Below are positions 7,931 to 16,317 of a stretch of 64,000 nucleotides of DNA, piece after piece. Origin of the DNA: Halorussus vallis. GTDB taxonomy: Archaea > Halobacteriota > Halobacteria > Halobacteriales > Haladaptataceae. The stretch spans positions 3,410,001-3,474,000 of the forward strand of contig NZ_CP100000.1 in assembly GCF_024138165.1 (NCBI RefSeq), given 5' to 3'. Numbering within the stretch: the stretch's first letter is position 1; each line of letters opens with the position of its first letter. Under the pieces are notes generated by a model. That model was given only the letters and a program-made list of their open reading frames with translations. It was not told the DNA's origin and searched no databases. The translations under genes were made by a program, and so were the position numbers.

Positions 7931-9595
7931 GTGGTCGACGCGACGGCGGTCTTCGACGTGGTCGCGGTCGTCGCGTACGTCGTGGCCATCGCGTACGGGC
8001 TCCGCAACTATCGGTTGGGCGGGGTCGAGGCGAGTTTCTGGACGAACTTCGCGTTCGCGTCGTTCCTCGGCCTGCTGTGGGTTTCCACGGTGTCGCTGGA
8101 GTGGCTCGGTATCGAGGGCGAACTGCTCGACGTCATCGGCGTCTCGCTGCTGGCGGTGACGACCGGCGTGTTCGCCGTCGCCGCCACCGGGTCACTCGCC
8201 GTCGTCGAGGACCTCAAGACCGAGAAGCGCGAAACCGAGGCCTCCCGCCGGGGGGCCGAGGAGTCCCGCGACGAGGCCGAGCGCTCGCGCCAGGACGCCG
8301 AGTCGTCACGGCAGGACGCGGAGGCGGCCTGGAAGGACGCAGAAGAGTCCCGGAAGGAGGCCGAGACGTTCAACGAGGCGCTCCGCCGGAAGGCCAGGGA
8401 GTACGAGTCGGTGATGGAGCAAGCGGCCGCCGGCGACCTCCGCGTGCGGATGGACCCCGAGAGCCGCGCGGCCGTGATGCAGGACATCGGCGAGACGTTC
8501 AACGAGATGATGGACGAGTTGGAGCGGACCGTCCGCGACATCCGGTCGTTCGCCGACGAGGTCACCCACGTCAGCACCGAGGTCGACGCCAGCGCCGAGG
8601 AGATTCGCACCGCGAGCGCGGAGGTCGGCGAGTCGGTCCAGGAGATCTCCCACGGCACCGACCGCCAGCGCGAGAACCTCCGGGAGGTCGTGGGTGAGAT
8701 GCACGGCCTCTCGGGGACCGTCGAGGAGATCGCGGCGTCGGCCGACCAGGTCGCCGCGACGGCCGACCAGGTTTCGACGATGGGCGCTCAGGGCACCGAG
8801 TCGGCCGGCGCGGCGGTCGACGGGATGACCGACATCGAAACCACGACCGACCGGACGGTCGCGGAGGTGGAGTCGCTGGCCGAGGAAATCGGGGAGATCG
8901 GCGAGGTGGTCGAGGTCATCCGGGCCATCGCGGCCGAGACCAACCTGCTCGCGCTCAACGCCTCCATCGAGGCGACCCGCGCGGGCGACGCCGGCGACGG
9001 CTTCGGCGTGGTCGCCGCCGAGATCAAGGCGCTGGCCGAGGAGGCCAACGAGGCAACCGACCGTATCGAGGGACTCATCCACGACATCCAGCGTTCGACG
9101 GCCGAAACCGTCTCGGAGATGGAGACGATGGGCGAGGGCGTCGACCGCGGCACCGACACCGTGACCGAAGCCCTCGACGCCCTGGAGGAGATCGCCGACA
9201 GCGTCGGCCAGGTCGACGTCGGCGTCCGGGAGATCAGCGAGGCGACAGACGACCAGGCGACCTCGACCGAGGAGGTCGTCAGCATGGTCGACGACGTGAC
9301 CGCGGTCGCCGAGCGGACGGGCGACGAGGCCGAGAGCGCTTCGGCGGCCGCCGAGGAGCAGGCCGCCTCGCTGTCGGAGGTTTCGGACCGCATCGCGTCG
9401 CTGGCCTCGCAGACGTCCGACCTCTCGGAACTGCTCGCCGGCTTTGAGGTGGGCGGCCGTGGCGAGGAGCGTGCTCCCGCCACGTCGCCCACCGCGGGCG
9501 GCGGTGATCGGACCGTCACGACCGACGGCGGGCGACCCGAACGCCGTCCCGATTTCGAGTTCGTCTCGAACCCCGACCCGACCGCCAACGAGTGA
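7931..9595 (+). CDS. Methyl-accepting chemotaxis/phototaxis-type transducer with 3-TM N-terminus
   Basis: A 554-residue membrane receptor starting at GTG. Helices at about residues 8-24, 36-56 and 66-90 are followed by an unusually long heptad coiled coil ([20 protein letters not shown]-like units, residues 95-145). Then comes a HAMP-like segment ([26 protein letters not shown]) and a methyl-accepting signalling domain. The conserved hairpin tip [18 protein letters not shown] that contacts CheA/CheW is near residues 336-354. There is no extracellular sensory domain, so the stimulus is probably sensed in the membrane or through the 98-residue partner. The C-terminal 60 residues are a polar tail. 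CheA and CheW are not in this window. Confidence 0.9.
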   Translation: MVDATAVFDVVAVVAYVVAIAYGLRNYRLGGVEASFWTNFAFASFLGLLWVSTVSLEWLGIEGELLDVIGVSLLAVTTGVFAVAATGSLAVVEDLKTEKRETEASRRGAEESRDEAERSRQDAESSRQDAEAAWKDAEESRKEAETFNEALRRKAREYESVMEQAAAGDLRVRMDPESRAAVMQDIGETFNEMMDELERTVRDIRSFADEVTHVSTEVDASAEEIRTASAEVGESVQEISHGTDRQRENLREVVGEMHGLSGTVEEIAASADQVAATADQVSTMGAQGTESAGAAVDGMTDIETTTDRTVAEVESLAEEIGEIGEVVEVIRAIAAETNLLALNASIEATRAGDAGDGFGVVAAEIKALAEEANEATDRIEGLIHDIQRSTAETVSEMETMGEGVDRGTDTVTEALDALEEIADSVGQVDVGVREISEATDDQATSTEEVVSMVDDVTAVAERTGDEAESASAAAEEQAASLSEVSDRIASLASQTSDLSELLAGFEVGGRGEERAPATSPTAGGGDRTVTTDGGRPERRPDFEFVSNPDPTANE

Positions 9596-9778
9596 CGTTC
9601 GGGGCTTCTCGGCCTCGGTCGGTTCGAGGGACCGATTGCTGCCGGGGTTGACGTGACGCGTCGGACGGCGGTCCGGCGTCTCGACGGCGAATCGGCTTCG
9701 ATTCCGCCGGGCGCTCGCGACTCTCGACCGAACCGGTTCCCCCGAATAACGACTACCACAGGCTCCGGCGTTCTATCG

Positions 9779-9913
9779 TCAGAGGAAGTATCGCCACCGA
9801 TGTTCACAGCGCGAACATTCGAACACGTGCGCGCTGAATCCGCCCTCCGTCTCCTCGGTACTCACGTACTCTCCGAATCCACGTTGGCACTCTTTACAGA
9901 GGCCCCCTCTCAT
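9779..9913 (-). CDS. 44-residue zinc-ribbon protein coupled to HalOD1 gene
   Basis: The short protein starts MRGGLCKECQRGFGEY and ends FECSRCEHRWRYFL. Two CxxC knuckles (C6/C9 and C33/C36) should bind one zinc. The start ATG at 9913 overlaps the stop of the upstream HalOD1 gene in an ATGA arrangement, which argues strongly for a real, coupled gene. A longer open frame upstream exists but is Arg-rich. Function unknown; such mini zinc fingers are common in haloarchaea and often bind nucleic acid or a protein partner. Confidence 0.75.
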   Translation of the reverse strand: MRGGLCKECQRGFGEYVSTEETEGGFSAHVFECSRCEHRWRYFL

Positions 9914-10260
9914 TTGCGAGGTTCGCGGTCCGGCGAAAGCTCGCGTACCGACACGGTGTTCGTGCCGGTAACGGACACCTCGTATCCGGCATAGGGAAAC
10001 GAAACTTCCACGTCTCGGTCGGACGACCCGGAGCAGAGACCGTCGAGCGCGTCCGGATTCACTGCGTCGAAAAGCGGCGGAAGACATCTGCTCTCACCGT
10101 CGGTCGCGACATCCTCGCTCCGGGGAGCCGAAGGGCGACCGCTAATCTCCCTGACCGCACTGAGAACTGCGTCAGCCACCGTCTCCCCTTCGCCGAGGTG
10201 GTAGTCCAGCGCGACGCTCTCGGCCTTCGCCGACTCGCCAGTAAGAGAACCCTCGCTCAT
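9910..10260 (-). CDS. HalOD1 output-domain protein
   Basis: A 116-residue protein starting MSEGSLTGESAKAESVALDYHLGEGETVADAVLSAV and then ISGRPS...LPPLFDAVNPDALDGL, FPYAGYEVSVTGTNTVSV. This is the haloarchaeal HalOD1 output domain, a small domain of unknown mechanism often fused to response regulators or found alone near regulatory genes. It precedes and overlaps the zinc-ribbon gene (ATGA) and lies 70 bases downstream of a Bat-type regulator on the same strand. The two genes probably form one signalling output operon. Confidence 0.8.
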   Translation of the reverse strand: MSEGSLTGESAKAESVALDYHLGEGETVADAVLSAVREISGRPSAPRSEDVATDGESRCLPPLFDAVNPDALDGLCSGSSDRDVEVSFPYAGYEVSVTGTNTVSVRELSPDREPRK

Positions 10261-10330
10261 AGATAACGATTGTTTGGCGTGGAGTGAGGTTGCCAGTTAC
10301 CGTTAACTATGGAAGCCTTTCAAGTAGCGG

Positions 10331-10999
10331 TCAATCCGGGGCGTCGTCTCCCGGCGTGTAATGCGCGATGGTGCTCTTGAGGAGATTCCGCGTTCCTCGT
10401 CGAAGGCGGTCGGCGAACGCGGGCCGCGAGATGTCGAGTCGGTCGGCGAGCGTTTCGAGGGTCGTCTTCCGCGATTCGTCGTAGTATCCCTCGTTGACCG
10501 CCAGGAGCAACGCCTCGTACTGGTTCGAGGTGAGGTTGTACTCGTCGCCCGCTTCCATCTCGGCGAGCGATTTGAGTCGGACGAGTTGCGCGTCGATGTC
10601 GCGGTCGGCGCAGTACTGCTGGAACGCCAGAATCGCGTCCGAGTCCTCGGCGCGAAATTCGAAGGTCCAGATTTCGCCGGTCCCGACCGCCGACAGTAGC
10701 GTGAGACCGGCTTCCGTGATCGCGGTGAGGACGCCTTCGACCCTCTGATTCCACGTCGCTCGAAACAGACCGCGGTCGTCGAGGTCGTCGATGAGCGCGA
10801 CCGACTCGAAGGCGGTTTCGTCGTCGAGGGCGTCTTCGATGTGCGAAGCGTCGTTGTTGCGAATCCAGAAGTACGGCAGGACGTACTCGTTCGTCGGGAC
10901 GACGCGTTCGAGTTCGACCGTCGCGTTCGGGAGGTGTTCGAATATCCGACCGAGCGGGAAGTCGTCGGTTGGGACGGTGAACTCCGCGATGGTCGCCAT
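10331..10999 (-). CDS. Bacterio-opsin-activator (Bat) type HTH regulator
   Basis: A 222-residue predicted transcription regulator. The N-terminal two thirds (MATIAEFTVPTDDFPLGRIFEH, VEGVLTAITEAGLTLLSAVGTGEIWTFEF) form the sensory domain seen in haloarchaeal Bat-like proteins. The C-terminal domain YNLTSNQYEALLLAVNEGYYDESRKTTLETLADRLDISRPA FADRLRRGTRNLL is the HTH_10 winged helix. It lies upstream of the HalOD1/zinc-ribbon pair on the same strand, so it may control or work with them. It has no GAF or PAS domain visible. The inducer is unknown. Confidence 0.85.
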   Translation of the reverse strand: MATIAEFTVPTDDFPLGRIFEHLPNATVELERVVPTNEYVLPYFWIRNNDASHIEDALDDETAFESVALIDDLDDRGLFRATWNQRVEGVLTAITEAGLTLLSAVGTGEIWTFEFRAEDSDAILAFQQYCADRDIDAQLVRLKSLAEMEAGDEYNLTSNQYEALLLAVNEGYYDESRKTTLETLADRLDISRPAFADRLRRGTRNLLKSTIAHYTPGDDAPD

Positions 11000-11161
11000 G
11001 TCGGGACGTTCAGGGTCGCGAGACGGAAAAGGAGCGCGACTACCCCGTGAATCTTGAAAAGTTACGTCGCGTGGCGCTTCCGACGGGAGACGGTGGCGGA
11101 GTCGTTCGGTACGACCGTGGCAGTGTGACGCCGGGCGGTTTTCCCGGACGCGGCGCGTCGA

Positions 11162-11704
<543 letters not shown>

Positions 11705-11783
11705 TGACCGGAGGTAGGGGCCGGGGACAGTTAGGCTTGCGGGAAGCGGTCGATTCGGGTCGGACGTGAGTCCAGACACCTGG

Positions 11784-11821
11784 AGCCCGGGCGCCGACGC
11801 AGTCGCGTCGGCGCCCGGGCT
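11784..11821. terminator. Perfect 17-bp hairpin with AGTC loop, 3' of the DUF488 gene
   Basis: AGCCCGGGCGCCGACGC pairs exactly with the segment at 11805-11821 around a four-base loop. It starts 20 bases after the DUF488 stop (minus strand). There is no clear T run, so it may be a processing or mRNA-stability element rather than a strict terminator. Confidence 0.7.
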
Positions 11822-11840
11822 TCAAGCGTCCGCCGTCCGT

Positions 11841-12242
11841 CTACGTCCCCTTCCGGAGTTCCTCGACCAGCGCGACCCGGTGGCACCGCTTGTCGTCCAG
11901 GTTCTCGAAGCAGACGAGGTAGACCGGCCGCGACTCGGCGACCTCGCGAATCCGGTCCATCGTTTGCTGGGCGTCGGGCGACGACCGGAGGTGTTCGCGG
12001 TACACTTCGTCGAAGTTCAGCGCGTCCCACGCTTCGTTGTGGCCGCGCTCCTCGGTCAGAATCTTCGCCGCCGAGAGCAGGTGGTCGGGCGGCGCGACGG
12101 CGGGCAGGTTCTCGTCTATCGCGGCGTTGAGCCACCGGGTCGGCCGGCGGCAGACGCCGAAGACCGCCGCCTCGTCCGGAATCTCGACCTTGTCGTGCTG
12201 GATGGCCGCGAGGTAGGTGTGCCGGAGGTTCTCCTCGGTCAT
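11841..12242 (-). CDS. DUF488 family protein
   Basis: A 133-residue protein matching the DUF488 pattern. RRPTRWLNAAIDENLPAVAPP, the EERGHNEAWDALNFDEVYREHL region, and the strongly conserved PVYLVCFENLDDKRCHRVAL with paired Cys and His are all present. The Cys-His block could bind a metal or act in catalysis, but no activity has been firmly established for the family that I know of. It lies between msrA and the serpin gene, all on the minus strand, with a hairpin after its stop. Confidence 0.8.
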   Translation of the reverse strand: MTEENLRHTYLAAIQHDKVEIPDEAAVFGVCRRPTRWLNAAIDENLPAVAPPDHLLSAAKILTEERGHNEAWDALNFDEVYREHLRSSPDAQQTMDRIREVAESRPVYLVCFENLDDKRCHRVALVEELRKGT

Positions 12243-12288
12243 GACTCGGTGTGGCCTCGCCGAGGAGTAATGCGTTGCGCCGATTCGT

Positions 12289-13701
12289 CTACTCGCTCGA
12301 CTGGGCCGCGCCGGCGTCCGCGACCTGCCCGGCGAACAGCAGGGTTCCAGTTTCGCGGTCCCTGATGAAGAACAGAAACGGCCGGTCGACCACCATCTCG
12401 AACGGCTCGCCCGTGGAGGTTTGCGCGGCCGTGTCGGCGACGACGGCCGTCGCGGCGGCCGCTTCGGTCCCCTGCTCGTCCACGCTGACGAAGCTCTGGT
12501 GGATCACGTCGTCGATGCCGAGCGAGTTGTCACCCTCCCCGTCCGTCATCCCCGAGAAGTTCGCGCCGGCACCGAACGCCGCGGCCATCCCGAGGTCCGA
12601 GAGCACTTCCCAGAGCGCGAACTTCGAGCGGTACTCGAACCGCGGAAGCGTAATTGACCCCTCGCGGGGCTCCAGCGACCCGACGAGTTCCGAGAGTCGG
12701 TCGCCCGACAGCGACCGGCGGAACCGCTCGAACTCCCCCTCCGCCGGGAGGACGACGACCATCCCCACCTGCTCGCCGGCGTAGGGCAACTCGATTAGCT
12801 GGTGGCCGTCCGCGGACGCGTAAGGGAAGATTTCGCGCTGGGACATCAGCGGCACCGTCGCCTCGGTCCCGTCGAGCGCCGCGAAGGTACCGTCCTCGGT
12901 GTTCTCCGCGGCGAACTGCGTCTTCCAGTTCGCTCGGAAGTAGACCGCGTTGGTCAGAATCAGCCGAGTCGCGGTCGAGACGACTCCGCGGGCGAGCAGG
13001 TCGCGTATCTTCCCCTGGGTCCGCTCGGCGACCCAGTCGTTGACCGTACGGCGCGCCGCTTCGGGGTTCGACGCGAAGTCGACGCACCGGAGGCCCGCGC
13101 CGTAGTTCCGGTCGAGGAGTTCGAGGAACGACTCCCGAAACGGGAAGCCCTCCTGGCCCCAGAGCGCGTTCGCGGTCGACAGTTCGAACGGTGTCGCCTC
13201 GCGGTACGCCGGTGTCGTCTCGGTTTCTGCGGTCGCGTCGTCCCCGCCGTTTTCGGTCCCGCCGGTCGTCGTCTCTGGCGCGTCGTAGGCCGCGAACTGC
13301 TCGCGGAGTCGTCGAAACGCCGCGTGCACGCTGTTCCGGGGAAAGTGCAGCGTCTCTCGCATCTGGATCTTCGTCGACCCGCGCGCCCCGGCGTAGGTCA
13401 TCGCCAGCGCGGTCGAGACGCTGTACGGCGAGACGAACACGTTCGGGTCGTCGGCTTCGCCGGCGAGGCGGTCGAGCAGGTCGAGCGCGAACGCCGTGTT
13501 GCCGGCGATGACGGCTTCGGTCGGGCTCTGGGGCGCGTCGTCCGTCTCGTCGGTCGCTACGGGGATCGTCGTTCGCCGAACGGTCTTCTCGGGGTTCGCG
13601 GTCGTCCCGGGGGCCGATTCGGTGCCGGTACAGCCGGCGAGCAGGCCGCTCACCGCGAGGGCCTTCGAGAGGGCGAGCACGTCGCGGCGGTCGAGGCTCA
13701 T
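12289..13701 (-). CDS. Lipoprotein serpin (serine/cysteine protease inhibitor)
   Basis: A 470-residue serpin with a Tat-like N-terminus (MSLDRRDVLALSK) and a lipobox LLAGC, so it is likely lipid-anchored outside the cell. Serpin hallmarks are NVFVSPYSVSTALAMTYAGARGST near residues 87-110, LTNAVYFRANWKTQF, and VDRPFLFFIRDRETGTLLFAGQV near the C-terminus. The reactive-centre loop (about residues 408-436) has a mobile hinge GTEAAAATA, as needed for inhibitory serpins. By hinge counting the P1 residue would be alanine, suggesting subtilisin- or elastase-like targets. Its role may be to hold the cell's own extracellular halolysins in check; this is inference. Target protease not in window. Confidence 0.92.
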   Translation of the reverse strand: MSLDRRDVLALSKALAVSGLLAGCTGTESAPGTTANPEKTVRRTTIPVATDETDDAPQSPTEAVIAGNTAFALDLLDRLAGEADDPNVFVSPYSVSTALAMTYAGARGSTKIQMRETLHFPRNSVHAAFRRLREQFAAYDAPETTTGGTENGGDDATAETETTPAYREATPFELSTANALWGQEGFPFRESFLELLDRNYGAGLRCVDFASNPEAARRTVNDWVAERTQGKIRDLLARGVVSTATRLILTNAVYFRANWKTQFAAENTEDGTFAALDGTEATVPLMSQREIFPYASADGHQLIELPYAGEQVGMVVVLPAEGEFERFRRSLSGDRLSELVGSLEPREGSITLPRFEYRSKFALWEVLSDLGMAAAFGAGANFSGMTDGEGDNSLGIDDVIHQSFVSVDEQGTEAAAATAVVADTAAQTSTGEPFEMVVDRPFLFFIRDRETGTLLFAGQVADAGAAQSSE

Positions 13702-13788
13702 ACCCGGGGTGCGACAGCGGTCGCTAAACCCCTTGGGGAGACTGAAAGAACCGTTGCACCAATCGACCGTCGGGCGACGGATGCCCGT

Positions 13789-13806
13789 CGTTCGGCACGC
13801 CGAACG
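13789..13806. repeat. Short inverted repeat
   Basis: CGTTCGGC and GCCGAACG are separated by two bases. They lie just after the ferritin-like gene's stop (minus strand) and before the serpin gene start. Confidence 0.4.
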
Positions 13807-13845
13807 GCTGACGTCCGCAGTTCGCTCACTCGGCCGCGACGCCAG

Positions 13846-14490
13846 TCAACACAGCGGCTTCGGGTCCAGTCCCATCCCCTCCAGGGTTTCGGCGTAGTCG
13901 TCGTAGGCTACCCGAACCGTCTGCTCGGCGACGTCGCGGGCGCGCTCCCAGTCGTCCTCGCCGTCGCAGCGCGTCGCCAGTAGCTTCGCGCCCTCCTCGG
14001 CGGCCTGGCGCGTCTCGGCCCGCAACTCCCGGACGACGTCGGCCCGGCGCTCGTCGGCCTCGTTGACGAAGAAGTTGACCACCTGGACCTGGGCGCGGTC
14101 GCCGACCAGCGACCGGCCGACGAGTCCTGCGGCGCGTTCGACCGTCGTACTCAGCCCGCGCAAGTGTTCGTGCATCGGGTCGACCTCGCCCGGTGATTCG
14201 TCGAGGTCCCGGTCCTCGCCGTCCAACTCCGCTACCACGCGGTCGTAGTGGTCGCCCTCGGTGCGCGCCAGCGAGGCGAACGCCTCGCGGGCCTCCTCGT
14301 CGGCCTCGGTTTCGGCCCACCCCGAGAACGTCTCGCGGGCGGCGGCCTCGCTTCGCGCGAGCGCGCCCAGCACCGCCTCGGTCGTCAGGTCGGCGTCGGT
14401 GAGCGCGACGACCGACTGCTGGGAGCCGAGCCGGTCGAGTTCGGTGGCCTTGGCCTCTCTCACGGCGTCGACGAAGCTCGCGGGTTCCAT
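13846..14490 (-). CDS. Ferritin-like (rubrerythrin-type) helical protein
   Basis: A 214-residue all-helical protein. Helices such as EAVLGALARSEAAARETFSGWAETEADEEAREAF contain Glu residues spaced as in the ferritin/rubrerythrin di-iron fold, and ARTEGDHYDRVVAEL supplies an ExxH-like pair. Haloarchaea carry several such rubrerythrin-family proteins without the C-terminal rubredoxin domain. A role in peroxide or iron handling is likely, but I cannot confirm all ligands. It lies on the minus strand upstream of the serpin gene and divergent from the rhodanese-MBL gene (80 bases). Confidence 0.65.
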   Translation of the reverse strand: MEPASFVDAVREAKATELDRLGSQQSVVALTDADLTTEAVLGALARSEAAARETFSGWAETEADEEAREAFASLARTEGDHYDRVVAELDGEDRDLDESPGEVDPMHEHLRGLSTTVERAAGLVGRSLVGDRAQVQVVNFFVNEADERRADVVRELRAETRQAAEEGAKLLATRCDGEDDWERARDVAEQTVRVAYDDYAETLEGMGLDPKPLC

Positions 14491-14570
14491 GGCCGTCGCT
14501 ACGCCGTCGCGACGCTTGAAAGTTCGCGAGCGTGGCGCACTTTTTACTCGCCGAGCGCGTAGTATCTCCG

Positions 14571-15776
14571 ATGACCGACGTAGCCGAGGAGTCGTCGATT
14601 ACGTCCGACGAACTCCACGAGCGGATCGCCGCCGGCGAGCGCGTCACGCTCCTCGACCTCCGAAACCGCAAGGAGTTCGAGTCGTGGCGCGTGGAGGGCG
14701 AGAGCGTCGAGCGCGTCCACGTCCCGTACGCGAAGTTCGCGGCCGCGAAGGCCCGCGGCGAAGTCGGCGACTTCGCCGCGGACCTCGACCTCGAGGAACC
14801 GGTGGTCGTCGTCTGCGCCCGCGGCGAAACCAGCGCCGCGGTCGCAGACGCGCTGCGCGAGACGGGCCTGGACGCCCGGAACCTCTCGGACGGCATGGCT
14901 GGCTGGGCGCGCGTCTACGTCTCCCGGGAACTTCCGACCACGGGCGTGACGGTCCGCCAGTACGATCGGCCGGCGACCGGTTGTCTCTCCTACCTCGTCG
15001 TTTCGGACGGACAAGCGGTCGTCGTCGACCCGTTACGCGCCTTCGTGCGGCGGTACGTCGAAGACGCCGCGGAACTCGACGCGGAACTCGTCTTCGCCGT
15101 CGACACCCACGTCCACGCCGACCACCTCTCTGGCGTCCGGGCGCTCGCCGCCGAGGGCGACGGCGTCGAAGCGGTCCTCCCGGCGGGTGCGCGCGACCGG
15201 GGCCTCGCGTTCGACGCGCACCTGCTCGACGACGGCGAGGAACTCGAAGTCGGCGACGCCGTCCTCCGGGCGGTCCACGCACCCGGCCACACGACCGAAC
15301 TGACGGCGCTCCGCCTCCTCGCCGACGACGCCGCGCCGACGACCGACCGCGAGGACCAGCCCGTCGACCTGCTGTTCTCCGGCGACGCGCTGTTCGCCGA
15401 GAGCTTCGGCCGCCCGGACTTAGAGAGCGGCGAAGAGGGCGCGGCCGACCTCGCGGCCGCCCAGTTCGAGACGCTCCGGACGCGACTCCTCTCGCTGCCC
15501 GGCGAGACGTTGCTCGCGCCCGGCCACCGGACGCCGACCGCCGAACCCGCCGCCGACGGGACCTTCACCGCCCGCCTGGAGGAGGTCCGGGCCGCGCTCG
15601 CGCTCCCAGACGACCGGGAGGCGTTCGTCGAGCGGGTGCTGGAGTCGCTGCCGCCCCGCCCCGCCAACTACGAGCGCATCGTTCCGGCGAACCTCGGCCG
15701 CGAAGACGCCGACGACGAGACCGCCTTCGAGTGGGAACTCGGGCCGAACAACTGCGCGGTCGACGCGGCCGACTGA
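14571..15776 (+). CDS. Rhodanese-metallo-beta-lactamase fusion (persulfide dioxygenase-like)
   Basis: A 401-residue protein in two parts. Residues 10-115 form a rhodanese domain with the catalytic Cys82 in VVVCARGETSAAV. The rest is an MBL-fold domain with FAVDTHVHADHLSGVRAL (about 180-195), APGHTTELTALRL, LFSGDALFAESFGRPDL and LAPGHR, the metal ligands of glyoxalase II/ETHE1-type enzymes. The usual order in such fusions is MBL then rhodanese; here the rhodanese comes first. Such fusions oxidise or move persulfide sulfur, a role consistent with sulfide detoxification. ATG 14571 was chosen over 14532, which adds a hydrophobic, non-conserved stretch. Confidence 0.85.
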   Translation: MTDVAEESSITSDELHERIAAGERVTLLDLRNRKEFESWRVEGESVERVHVPYAKFAAAKARGEVGDFAADLDLEEPVVVVCARGETSAAVADALRETGLDARNLSDGMAGWARVYVSRELPTTGVTVRQYDRPATGCLSYLVVSDGQAVVVDPLRAFVRRYVEDAAELDAELVFAVDTHVHADHLSGVRALAAEGDGVEAVLPAGARDRGLAFDAHLLDDGEELEVGDAVLRAVHAPGHTTELTALRLLADDAAPTTDREDQPVDLLFSGDALFAESFGRPDLESGEEGAADLAAAQFETLRTRLLSLPGETLLAPGHRTPTAEPAADGTFTARLEEVRAALALPDDREAFVERVLESLPPRPANYERIVPANLGREDADDETAFEWELGPNNCAVDAAD

Positions 15777-15846
15777 GCGTTCGGGGTGCGCGAGCGGGCG
15801 TCCGCGTCCGGACTATCGCCGAAAAAGAGGGAATCGTCGAGGAACG

Positions 15847-15882
15847 CCGAACCGAGCCGAACCGAGCCGAACCGAATCGAAC
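15847..15882. repeat. 10-bp tandem repeat (CCGAACCGAG)
   Basis: Two exact units and a third differing by one base, followed by TCGAAC. It lies just after the convergent stops of the MBL gene and the small acidic gene. Confidence 0.7.
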
Positions 15883-16103
15883 TACGCGCCGTCGTTCTCC
15901 TCGTCGGTTTCGACGTGTCGACCGTCCTTGCGGTCGTGTTCGGCGTCGTCGTCGGGGAGCGTGGCGGCGTCGGACTGCTCGGTTTCCTCGGGGTCCATCT
16001 CCTCGTCGACGCGCTCCAGTTCCTCCTCGACCTCCTCGTCGCGCTCCGCCTGCATCTCTTCGCGGCGGTTCGTCTCGCCTTGGGCGGTTTCCTCGTCTAC
16101 CAT
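15882..16103 (-). CDS. Small highly acidic protein
   Basis: A 73-residue protein starting MVDEETAQGETNRREEMQAERDEEVEEEL and ending HVETDEENDGA. It is almost all Glu, Asp, Arg and Gln, probably helical in its first half and disordered in the second. No domain is recognised. Its acidity and codon pattern match haloarchaeal genes, and longer in-frame extension upstream is Ser/Arg-rich and rejected. It is convergent with the rhodanese-MBL gene. Confidence 0.55.
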   Translation of the reverse strand: MVDEETAQGETNRREEMQAERDEEVEEELERVDEEMDPEETEQSDAATLPDDDAEHDRKDGRHVETDEENDGA

Positions 16104-16153
16104 GCGTGCTAATCGGTCCCGAACGTTCTTTGGTCTGGTGGCTCGCTCGTCAC

Positions 16154-16176
16154 GGTTCGCCGAGGGACGGCGAACC
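16154..16176. repeat. Inverted repeat in the 210-base gap
   Basis: GGTTCGCC-GAGGGAC-GGCGAACC. It lies between the small acidic gene and the broken secreted-protein gene; no T run is seen. Confidence 0.45.
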
Positions 16177-16317
16177 GACTCGGGACGCGGTGCTCGCGGG
16201 CGGTCACGTTCGCACTCGGCGGCGACCGAGAAGATAGTGAGTGGGAGGTCGGCCGCGAACTCGGTACGCGCCGTCGGCGATTCGGGCGCCGACGGCATCG
16301 TCGTACCGACCGCTGAC

